DNA of 11,335 bases from Pseudomonadota bacterium. Lineage in GTDB: Bacteria > Pseudomonadota > Alphaproteobacteria > Rhizobiales > Methylopilaceae. The position numbers were made by a program, and so were the translations under genes. The DNA lies in contig JAEWEX010000489.1 of NCBI GenBank assembly GCA_023389135.1, forward strand, positions 1-11,335. The letters run 5' to 3'. The first letter of the stretch is position 1, and the number at the start of each line of letters is the position of its first letter. Under the pieces are notes generated by a model. That model did no database searches, was not told the origin of the DNA, and saw only the letters and a program-made list of their open reading frames with translations. Of the stretch, positions 1-6,201 are shown piece after piece.

Positions 1-714
<714 letters not shown>

Positions 715-731
715 AGGGGCGGTGGAATTTT

Positions 732-757
732 TTGGCAGTCTCTTCAGAGAGTGCCAG
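732..757. promoter_or_regulatory. Degenerate CIRCE-like inverted repeat (HrcA operator candidate)
   Basis: TTGGCAGTC (732-740) and GAGTGCCAG (749-757) form 9-base arms with an 8-base spacer. The CIRCE consensus is TTAGCACTC-N9-GAGTGCTAA, and alphaproteobacterial versions commonly have GG in place of AG. The GAGTGCCAG arm is canonical. The other arm has one internal mismatch and the spacer is one base short, so HrcA binding may be weakened. Its position upstream of groES supports the assignment. Confidence 0.55.
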
Positions 758-774
758 ACGGTGGCTGGACGTGC

Positions 775-802
775 TGTCAGCACTCATCGTCGGTTGCTGA
801 CA
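775..802. repeat. Perfect 8-base inverted repeat in the groES-usg intergenic region
   Basis: TGTCAGCA (775-782) and TGCTGACA (795-802) are perfect inverted copies separated by 12 bases. A smaller palindrome, GTGCTG-T-CAGCAC (771-783), overlaps the left arm. The spacing of about 20 bases centre to centre is compatible with a dimeric regulator binding one face of DNA. I do not recognise the motif. Confidence 0.4.
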
Positions 803-902
803 AGCATCTGTAACAATTGAGGTTTTTCTTGATTTCCAACTTGCGGGGACAAGCTTGGAGGTCCACACTCCCATGCAGTGGGATCAGCAGGGAGACGCGA
901 CA

Positions 903-1172
903 GTGGCAACGCCCGACTTCGCCCGACAGATCGAGGGCTATGGACTCACCACGGCGGAAATCCTTTACCGCATGCCCGACCATCCCGGCCTGTTGCAGAG
1001 CTATGTCTGGCAGCAATACGACCTGGCGCCGAGATTTCCCGAGTTGCATCGCTTCCTCTCCTGGTGGCGCGAGCGGCTCGACGGGCCGCTGCACTCGGTC
1101 AAGGTCTGCCACAAGGGGCTGGTGTCGCCCGCCGAGTTCCGCGCCGTGGACGGCTTGATCCAGCTGCACTGA
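903..1172 (+). CDS. usg: Usg family protein
   Basis: This small soluble protein of 89 residues belongs to the Usg family, which is common in Alphaproteobacteria. The name was inherited from an old association with tryptophan biosynthesis annotation, and no biochemical role is established that I know of. Recognisable family segments are EGYGLTTAEILYRMPDHP (residues 11-28), YVWQQYDLAPRFPEL (34-48), the tryptophan pair in FLSWWRERLDGPLHSV (51-66) and the C-terminal FRAVDGLIQLH. There is no signal peptide or membrane segment. The frame is open further upstream, with an ATG at 873, but GTG at 903 follows GGGAG (889-893) at about 9 bases and begins the conserved part, so GTG is chosen. It is divergent from groES and 69 bases ahead of exoD, with which it may be cotranscribed. 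Confidence 0.85.
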   Translation: MATPDFARQIEGYGLTTAEILYRMPDHPGLLQSYVWQQYDLAPRFPELHRFLSWWRERLDGPLHSVKVCHKGLVSPAEFRAVDGLIQLH

Positions 1173-1210
1173 CCGTCACGAAAGTTACACTCGCGACCGG
1201 AGGGGCGCGG

Positions 1211-1240
1211 TGGTAGCCTGCGGCCTCACGGAGGCTGCCA
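1211..1240 (+). promoter_or_regulatory. Hairpin that can bury the exoD ribosome binding site
   Basis: Two mutually exclusive stems are possible just before exoD. GCGGCCTC (1220-1227) pairs with GAGGCTGC (1231-1238) around a 3-base loop with one G-U pair. TGGTAGCCT (1211-1219) pairs with AGGCTGCCA (1232-1240) around a 12-base loop, also with one G-U pair. Both occlude the Shine-Dalgarno GGAGG (1230-1234). This is seen directly in the sequence; any regulatory effect is inferred. Confidence 0.4.
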
Positions 1241-1241
1241 G

Positions 1242-1844
1242 TTGAACCACCACGCGCCGCGCACTTCGGCGGTTCTCGCGGCGCTGCCGGAGACCTTCAC
1301 CGGCGACCACGTGGCGCTCGGCGACATCGTGGCGGCGCTGCGCCAGCGCGCCTTCGGCTTCATGATCCTGATCTTCGGGTTGCCAAACGTGCTGCCCGTG
1401 CCGCCGGGTATCCCCACGCTGTGCGGGCTGGTGCTGACTTTCCTGTCGATCCAGCTCCTGATCGGGCGGACCTCGATCTGGCTGCCCGAGCGGATCATGC
1501 GGCGGGCCGTTCCGCGCTCGGTGCTGCTGGCGCTGGCGCATCGCGGCGGGGCGCTGGTGCGTCGAGTGGAGGCTGTGATGCGGCCGCGCTTCGAGGCAGC
1601 GACCGGACCGGTGGGCCGACGCATCGTCGCGGCCATCGTCCTGCTGCTGGGCGTCGTGTTGTGGCTGCCGTTCCCGGTTCTGGGCAGCCTGCCTCCGGGC
1701 ATTGCCGTCTGCCTGCTCGGGCTGGGATTGATCGAGCGGGACGGGATCATGGTGGCGGCCGGTGCGGTGGCGGCCGTGGTGGCGGTGGCGGTGACCGGCG
1801 GCATCACCGTCGCCATCGGGATGGCGGGGATGTCCCTGTTCTGA
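1242..1844 (+). CDS. exoD: ExoD-family integral membrane protein (exopolysaccharide synthesis ExoD)
   Basis: This 200-residue inner-membrane protein is of the ExoD family, named for a Sinorhizobium gene needed for normal exopolysaccharide production and alkali tolerance; its molecular activity is unknown. Family marks are GFMILIFGLPNVLPVPPGIP (39-58) and the later, related FPVLGSLPPGIAVCLLGLGL (144-163) followed by IERDG. Hydrophobic segments lie at roughly 39-55, 60-77, 127-147, 150-165 and 168-195, separated by an Arg-rich loop (83-117). The start is TTG, chosen because GGAGG sits 7 bases upstream and no better ATG precedes the conserved region. It ends 22 bases from the convergent SDR gene. 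In this window it is not next to an exopolysaccharide cluster, so a role in polymer synthesis is a family inference. Confidence 0.87.
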   Translation: MNHHAPRTSAVLAALPETFTGDHVALGDIVAALRQRAFGFMILIFGLPNVLPVPPGIPTLCGLVLTFLSIQLLIGRTSIWLPERIMRRAVPRSVLLALAHRGGALVRRVEAVMRPRFEAATGPVGRRIVAAIVLLLGVVLWLPFPVLGSLPPGIAVCLLGLGLIERDGIMVAAGAVAAVVAVAVTGGITVAIGMAGMSLF

Positions 1845-1866
1845 CGCGCTGCGGTGCGGCCGGCCG

Positions 1867-2625
1867 CTACCCTCGGCCGACAAAGGGCATGTTGGTGGCC
1901 ATCACCGTCATGAACTGGACGTTGGCCTCCAGCGGCAAGCTCGCCATGTAGACCACCGCCGAGGCGACGTGGGCGACATCCATGCGCGGCTCCGGCGCGA
2001 CCTGGCCGCTGGCCTGGATCACGCCCTTCGCGATCCCGGTGGTCATGTCGGTCGCGGCGTTGCCGATGTCGATCTGGCCGCAGGCGATGCCATGGGCGCG
2101 GCCGTCCAGCGAGGTGGATTTGGTCAGGCCCGTGATGGCGTGCTTGGTGGCGGTGTAGGGCGCGGAGTTGGGCCGCGGGGCGTGGGCGGAGATCGAGCCG
2201 TTGTTGATGATGCGGCCGCCCTTGGGCGACTGCGCTTTCATGATGCGGAACGCGTGCTGGGTGCACAGGAACGCGCCGGTCAGGTTGACGGCGACCGACG
2301 CCTGCCAGTTCTCGAAGGTGACCTCATCCACCGGGGCGGAGGGCGTGAACGCGCCGGCGTTGTTGAACAGAAGGTCGAGGCGGCCGAGGGTCGAAATTGC
2401 CGCGCCGAACAGGGAAGCCACCGCCGCCGGGTCGCCGATGTCCGCCGGGATCGCAATTGCGCGTCCGCCTGCGGCTGCGATGTCGTCCGCGACGTGGCCG
2501 AGCGGCGCCTGCCTCCGGCCCGTGAGCGCCACCGCATAGCCATGTTCCGCCAGCGCCAGCGCCACGGCGCGGCCGATGCCTGTCCCGGCACCGGTCACGA
2601 GGGCGACCTTCCCTGAAACCGTCAT
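1867..2625 (-). CDS. SDR family NAD(P)-dependent oxidoreductase
   Basis: This is a classical short-chain dehydrogenase/reductase of 252 residues, presumably cytoplasmic, interconverting an alcohol and a ketone or aldehyde with a nicotinamide cofactor. The Rossmann glycine motif TGAGTGIG is at residues 11-18, NNAG at 88-91, and the catalytic set N114, S144, Y157 and K161 is complete. The arginines after the second strand (TGRR, 35-38) favour NADP(H). The C-terminal substrate-loop part reads [13 protein letters not shown] (182-194), and the protein ends FVGRG; this subgroup recurs in Alphaproteobacteria as an uncharacterised SDR. The substrate cannot be told from the sequence. The ATG at 2625 is preceded by GGAGGGGG at about 8 bases. 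The gene stands alone, convergent with exoD and divergent from the small-protein gene. Confidence 0.92.
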   Translation of the reverse strand: MTVSGKVALVTGAGTGIGRAVALALAEHGYAVALTGRRQAPLGHVADDIAAAGGRAIAIPADIGDPAAVASLFGAAISTLGRLDLLFNNAGAFTPSAPVDEVTFENWQASVAVNLTGAFLCTQHAFRIMKAQSPKGGRIINNGSISAHAPRPNSAPYTATKHAITGLTKSTSLDGRAHGIACGQIDIGNAATDMTTGIAKGVIQASGQVAPEPRMDVAHVASAVVYMASLPLEANVQFMTVMATNMPFVGRG

Positions 2626-2922
2626 TAAATATTCCCCCTCCCGGGCCCTGCAACCATTCCGGCTGCCGAACGTTCATGTCTCACGCCGGGCATGGTGGAG
2701 GGCGAAACGCTTCTCCGCAACGCCCGGCGGGGCTGGCGGAGGCGCAGCATTGCGCCGGCGATCCGCCGCCCGACGGAAACCGCATTCCGTGGCGTTGAAC
2801 CCGGACATCCCCGGGGAACGGGCGTCGGCATCGCCGGCAACGAGCCTTGGCGCGCGCCGGCACAGTCGCGGTCATGCAAACGAGGCGACAGCCCGCCAGC
2901 GGGCAGCACAAGGAGACGTGAG
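2626..2922. other. Non-coding region with several hairpins between the SDR gene and the small-protein gene
   Basis: No frame here looks like a real protein. Seen directly: ACGGAA/TTCCGT (2773-2790, 6-base loop); CCCGG/CCGGG (2800-2815, 6-base loop) with outer arms CGTT/AACG (2793-2796, 2817-2820); and GCCCGC/GCGGGC (2891-2904), which ends six bases before the Shine-Dalgarno of the small gene. It probably holds the promoters for both divergent genes, but I found no clear -35/-10 pair and no good EcfG-type GGAAC/GTT pair. Confidence 0.5.
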
Positions 2923-2994
2923 ATGAAAGGCATCCTGTTGTGGCTCATCGGCATACCGATCCCGATCATCATCCTGATCTACCTGCTGTTCTGA
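2923..2994 (+). CDS. Small hydrophobic single-span membrane protein, 23 residues
   Basis: This tiny gene encodes a 23-residue peptide: Met-Lys-Gly, then an almost uninterrupted hydrophobic run from residue 4 to 23, with two prolines in the middle of the segment (GIPIPIIIL). It should insert as one transmembrane helix, with the N-terminal lysine probably cytoplasmic. Support for translation is strong: AAGGAG ends 7 bases before the ATG, the frame stops cleanly with TGA, and a hairpin with a short T tract follows. Similar peptides with an LLWLxGIPIPIIIL core are, to my recollection, found as unnamed small ORFs in other Alphaproteobacteria, which would argue for a real gene. The function is unknown; small proteins of this type often bind a larger membrane partner. 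Base choice is unlike random GC-rich DNA because Ile, Leu and Val codons dominate. Confidence 0.7.
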   Translation: MKGILLWLIGIPIPIIILIYLLF

Positions 2995-3005
2995 TCGGAT
3001 AACCC

Positions 3006-3033
3006 GGTCCGCGACGAAGGTTCGCGGCCGTTT
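3006..3033 (+). terminator. Possible intrinsic terminator after the small-protein gene
   Basis: CCGCGA (3009-3014) and TCGCGG (3022-3027) form a perfect 6-base stem with a 7-base loop. Past a bulged T the stem gains GG/CC (3006-3007 with 3028-3029). Only three T residues follow (3031-3033), so termination strength is doubtful. Confidence 0.35.
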
Positions 3034-3153
3034 CGTCAAGTGGCTCGCCCGGCCCCGTCATCCTCATGGAGAGAACATCAGGTTCCAAGCAGGCCACCCC
3101 GCGATGGGCAACGCAGGACGCGGATCGCGGCAGCCAGTCAGGAGAATAAGGTC

Positions 3154-3570
3154 ATGAACGTCGCGGAAGCAGGAAGACAGGCGGGGCTGACGGCGAAAGC
3201 GGTACGCTTCTATGAAGCCGAGGGCCTGCTCCGGCCCGCCCGCGCCGCCAACGGCTACCGCATCTACGGAGACGAGGACGTCCACCGGCTGCGGTTTCTC
3301 GCCAGATCGCGCGCCCTCGGTTTCTCGATCGAGGATTGTCGCCGACTGCTCGACCTCTACGACAACAAGGGACGCTCGTCCTCGGAGGTCAAGGCGCTCA
3401 CCGAGAACCGGATCGGCGACATCGACCGGCGGATCGCCGAGATGCGCGAGATCAGGCGCGTGCTGATGCAGCTGTCCAATTCGTGCCATGGCGACAACCG
3501 GCCGGACTGTCCCATCCTGGATGATCTCGCCGAAGAGCCGATGCACCAGCGCACGGACGACGCCGCCTGA
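3154..3570 (+). CDS. cueR: Cu(I)-responsive MerR-family transcriptional regulator, CueR type
   Basis: This 138-residue regulator has an N-terminal MerR winged helix-turn-helix (about 1-70, with VRFYEAEGLLRPAR at 17-30 and NGYRIYGDEDV at 33-43), a long dimerisation helix (about 80-108) and a metal loop. The loop has C111-HGDNRPD-C119 followed by PILDDL, the C-x7-C pattern that binds Cu(I) in CueR/HmrR. RSSSEVK (74-80) aligns with the CueR segment carrying its selectivity serine (S76 here). Such proteins sit on promoters with an over-long spacer and activate copper export genes when Cu(I) or related monovalent ions bind. The ATG at 3154 is supported by AGGAG 9 bases upstream; the upstream open frame to 3040 is not conserved-looking. 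No copper ATPase or oxidase is in the window, so its targets are elsewhere. Its stop is two bases from the stop of the convergent Anbu gene. Confidence 0.9.
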   Translation: MNVAEAGRQAGLTAKAVRFYEAEGLLRPARAANGYRIYGDEDVHRLRFLARSRALGFSIEDCRRLLDLYDNKGRSSSEVKALTENRIGDIDRRIAEMREIRRVLMQLSNSCHGDNRPDCPILDDLAEEPMHQRTDDAA

Positions 3571-3572
3571 TC

Positions 3573-4313
3573 TCAGCGCGGGCCGTATGGTGGTCTGGGG
3601 ATCGCCATATGGGCTGCGCGCAGCGCCGCGGACCAGCGTTCCCGCAGGTCGTGAAAATAGGGCTCTCCAGGCTCGATGCGGTGGGATACTTCCGCGGCGA
3701 GCGCATCCCGGCGCACCAGCGCGATGTCGATGGGCATGCCGACGCTCAGATTGGAGCGCATGGTCGAATCCATCGAAATCAGGCCGATCTTGAGCGCGTC
3801 GTACGGCTCAGTATCGAACGAGACGGCGCGGTCGAGGATCGGCTTGCCGTATTTGTGCTCGCCGATCTGGAAGAACGGCGTCTCCGGCGTCACCTCGATG
3901 AAGTTGCCGGCGGCATAGATCTGGAACAGGCGCAGGCGCCCTCCCGCGATCTGGCCGCCCAGCAGGAACTGCACATCGAACGACGCGCCCACCATCTCCA
4001 GGCCCCGGCCGTCGATGCGGTAGACCTCGCGAATGGCGCGGCCGACGAACTGTGCGACCTTGAACATGGAGGGCTGGTCATAGACCGTCTCCATGCGGCC
4101 ATCCTTGGCCTCGATCCCGTCATTCAGCAAGCTCACCACGGATTGCGTCACCGACAGGTTGCCGGACGCGGCCATTGCGACGAAGCGCTCGCCTGATTTC
4201 TCGAAGATGTGGAGCTTGCGGAATGTCGCGATGTTGTCGACGCCGGCATTGGTGCGCGTGTCCGCGACCATCACCAGACCATCCCTCACCAGTATGCCGA
4301 CGCAGTAGGTCAT
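3573..4313 (-). CDS. Anbu (ancestral beta-subunit) proteasome-type Ntn hydrolase
   Basis: This 246-residue protein is related to proteasome beta subunits and HslV. The N-terminus MTYCVGILVRDGLVMVADTRTNAGVD is diagnostic of Anbu. Removing Met exposes Thr as the nucleophile, and Asp18 and Lys33 (precursor numbering) match the catalytic Asp17 and Lys33 region of proteasome subunits. Later family features are SFDVQFLLGG (111-120) and LISMDSTMRSNLSVGMPIDIA (178-198). The frame is open to an ATG at 4373, but the extra 20 residues would bury the catalytic Thr, so 4313 is the correct start; its Shine-Dalgarno is weak (GGGA about 8 bases away). Published Anbu structures show an open, lock-washer-like ring, and a physiological substrate is not established. 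It is last in the ATP-grasp/Alpha-E/transglutaminase/Anbu set, 89 bases after the transglutaminase-like gene. Confidence 0.93.
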   Translation of the reverse strand: MTYCVGILVRDGLVMVADTRTNAGVDNIATFRKLHIFEKSGERFVAMAASGNLSVTQSVVSLLNDGIEAKDGRMETVYDQPSMFKVAQFVGRAIREVYRIDGRGLEMVGASFDVQFLLGGQIAGGRLRLFQIYAAGNFIEVTPETPFFQIGEHKYGKPILDRAVSFDTEPYDALKIGLISMDSTMRSNLSVGMPIDIALVRRDALAAEVSHRIEPGEPYFHDLRERWSAALRAAHMAIPRPPYGPR

Positions 4314-4402
4314 GAGCTGGTCCCGCGCTGCCGTTGCCCAGGGTGCACTACGCGCACAGCGCCCCGGCCGCAATGGGGTCGATGGCCGCGGAGCATGGGA
4401 CG

Positions 4403-5209
4403 CTACTGGTCGGTGACCGAGAGCGCCACATGCAGGTGCTCCGCCTCGCCGCCGTAGCGCGAGCCGCGGATCGGGGCCGCGTTGAGGTAGTCGAGACCTA
4501 CCGCCACCCGGACATGTGCGGCCGTGGCGCAGATGCCGTTGGCGGGATCGAACGACACCCAGCCGAGATCGTCCACATAGGCCTCCGCCCAGGCGTGACT
4601 CGCCTCCTGGTCGTCCACATCGTCGCCGCGGCGGAAGTAGCCGGAGACGTAGCGGGCCGGGCTGCCCATATGGCGCGCCGCCGCCAGGAAGACGTGGGTG
4701 AGGTCCTGGCAGACGCCGCGCTTCATGGCGAAGGCCTGCGCGGCGGTGGTGGAGGCGTCGGTGGGCGCGGTGTCGAAGGCAACGTCGCGGTGGATCGCCG
4801 CCATGAGTTCATGGAGCCGGCGCAGCCGGTCGGGGCCCGCGGCTGCGGCGACCTCGTCGGCGAATGCGGCGAGCGCCGCGTCGGGCTCGGTCAGCGGCGT
4901 TTCGCGCAGATACAGCGCCGGGGCGAAGCGTTCGACCGCGCCGGCGATCACGCCGTCGAAATTCTCGGTCTGGATCTCGCCCTCCGCCAGGATGGTGAGG
5001 CTGTCGCAGTTCTCGACCGTGAACGTGTGGGTGATGTTGCCGAAGGCGTCTTCGGCCTTGGTCATGCGCGCGGTCTGGTCGATGTCGATGTGCCACGAGA
5101 TGACCGTCTGTCCGGCATGGTCGCGCGGCATCTTCCGCAGCGTCTGGATGACGCGGGTCGGCGGCGTGGCATACCGGTAGCTGGTCTCGTGCCGGATGCG
5201 GATGCGCAT
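4403..5209 (-). CDS. Transglutaminase-like cysteine protease of the Anbu gene set
   Basis: This 268-residue protein has the two-part architecture of bacterial transglutaminase-like proteins. A beta-rich N-terminal domain (about 1-90, starting MRIRIRHETSYRYATP) is followed by a papain-fold transglutaminase core. The catalytic triad is visible: C167 in RGVCQDLTH, H205 in ASHAWAEAY and D221 in SFDPANG. There is no signal peptide, so it should act in the cytoplasm. Members of this family more often hydrolyse peptide or isopeptide bonds than crosslink proteins. The ATG at 5209 has GGGGAG 9 bases upstream. It is third of four genes in the operon, 34 bases after the Alpha-E gene. Iyer, Aravind and colleagues proposed that this family cleaves peptides or amides made by the linked ATP-grasp protein; that remains a prediction. 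Confidence 0.92.
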   Translation of the reverse strand: MRIRIRHETSYRYATPPTRVIQTLRKMPRDHAGQTVISWHIDIDQTARMTKAEDAFGNITHTFTVENCDSLTILAEGEIQTENFDGVIAGAVERFAPALYLRETPLTEPDAALAAFADEVAAAAGPDRLRRLHELMAAIHRDVAFDTAPTDASTTAAQAFAMKRGVCQDLTHVFLAAARHMGSPARYVSGYFRRGDDVDDQEASHAWAEAYVDDLGWVSFDPANGICATAAHVRVAVGLDYLNAAPIRGSRYGGEAEHLHVALSVTDQ

Positions 5210-5243
5210 GCGGGTCGTCTCCCCGGCGGTCGGGCCGCTGCCC

Positions 5244-6185
5244 TCAGGTCAGATACTGGTCGGTGATCGCGGCACCGAGCCGGTTGTTGCCGGCGATGAA
5301 GTCCAGGATGAACTCGTGCAGTCCGCTCTGGAAGACCTCTTCGATGGTGGTGTTGTTGAGCCGCGCCCGCGCGGCGCGAGCCTGGCGCTGGGCAGGGCCC
5401 TGGATGCCGTAGGCCTGGGCGAGGTTGTCGAGATAGCGCACGGTGTTGCCGTAGCAGGCGGCCAGCGAGCGGGGCATCTGGGCGTTGAGGATGAGGAGAT
5501 CGGCGACCAGCCAGGGCTTCAGGCTCTGGCGGTACACCCAGTGATAGCTGGTCACCGCGGAGACCGCGCGCAGCACCGCAGTCCACTGATAGTAGTCGAG
5601 GCCGCCGCCGACACGCTCCGGCTCCGGCAGCAGGACATGGTACTTCACGTCGAGGATGCGGGCGGTGTTGTCGGCGCGCTCGATGAATACGCCCAGCCGG
5701 GAGAATGCGTAGATGTCGTTGCGCAGCATGGTGCGGTAGGCGGAGCCGTCGATCTTGAGCGAGGTCTCCTTCACCCATGCGAGGAAGCGCGCCAGCTCCT
5801 CGCCTGTCAGGCTGCGCCCTTCCATGTCCTTCAGCTCGAGCCATGCGCCGTTGATGGCGGCCCACATCTCGCCTGTCAGCGCCGTGCGCACGGCGCGGGC
5901 GTTGGTGCGCGCGGTGCGGAAGCAGCTGCGGATGGAAGATGGATTGTCCTCCGAGAACACCAGGTAGTCGACAACGGTCTCGGCGGTCGCCTCGTCGTGC
6001 ACGGCGCGGAAGGCGTCGCCGCAGCCGGCAGTGGCCACCGCGCTCTCCCACTCGTTGGTGCTGCCCCCATAGGCCACGGGCAGGGATGACAGGCGCTGCG
6101 TGGCTTCGAGGATGCGGGCGAGCGATTCCGCGCGCTCCACATAGCGGGACATCCAGAAAAGATTGTCGGCGGTGCGGCTCAGCAT
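5244..6185 (-). CDS. Alpha-E domain protein (DUF403)
   Basis: This 313-residue, mostly alpha-helical protein of the Alpha-E family (formerly DUF403) is found almost always beside, or fused to, the circularly permuted ATP-grasp protein. It starts MLSRTADNLFWMSRYVERAESLARIL, the family signature. A related segment recurs at about 165-178 (GVFIERADNTARIL), so the Glu-Arg-Ala motif appears twice. Other conserved-looking stretches are SLKIDGSAYRTMLRND (142-157) and SYHWVYRQSL (213-222). No enzymatic activity is assigned to the family; acting as a partner of the ATP-grasp enzyme is inferred from neighbourhood. The Shine-Dalgarno GGGAAG lies about 8 bases before the ATG. It is 16 bases downstream of the ATP-grasp gene and 34 bases upstream of the transglutaminase-like gene, so cotranscription is very likely. 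Confidence 0.93.
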   Translation of the reverse strand: MLSRTADNLFWMSRYVERAESLARILEATQRLSSLPVAYGGSTNEWESAVATAGCGDAFRAVHDEATAETVVDYLVFSEDNPSSIRSCFRTARTNARAVRTALTGEMWAAINGAWLELKDMEGRSLTGEELARFLAWVKETSLKIDGSAYRTMLRNDIYAFSRLGVFIERADNTARILDVKYHVLLPEPERVGGGLDYYQWTAVLRAVSAVTSYHWVYRQSLKPWLVADLLILNAQMPRSLAACYGNTVRYLDNLAQAYGIQGPAQRQARAARARLNNTTIEEVFQSGLHEFILDFIAGNNRLGAAITDQYLT

Positions 6186-6201
6186 GTGGTGTCTTCCCGC
6201 C

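Noticed and set aside
1856..1867. Palindrome GCGGCCGGCCGC between convergent exoD and SDR genes as a bidirectional terminator
   Set aside because: It has no loop and no T tract on either side; such a GC palindrome is easily formed by chance here.
2626..3153. EcfG-type (GGAAC/GTT) or CueR-type promoters
   Set aside because: GGAAC-like words are present, but no GTT box follows at 16-17 bases, and no ACCTTCC/GGAAGGT palindrome was found.
4314..4373. 20-residue N-terminal extension of Anbu
   Set aside because: It would place residues before the catalytic threonine, which must be N-terminal after Met removal.
4334..5266. 310-codon open frame on the plus strand opposite the transglutaminase-like gene
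   Set aside because: It is fully antisense to a gene with an intact catalytic triad, has low-complexity Arg/Gly/Val-rich composition and is a usual by-product of GC-rich codon third positions.
5196..6089. 297-codon open frame on the plus strand opposite the Alpha-E gene
   Set aside because: It is a shadow of a clearly recognised family on the other strand, with no recognisable domain.
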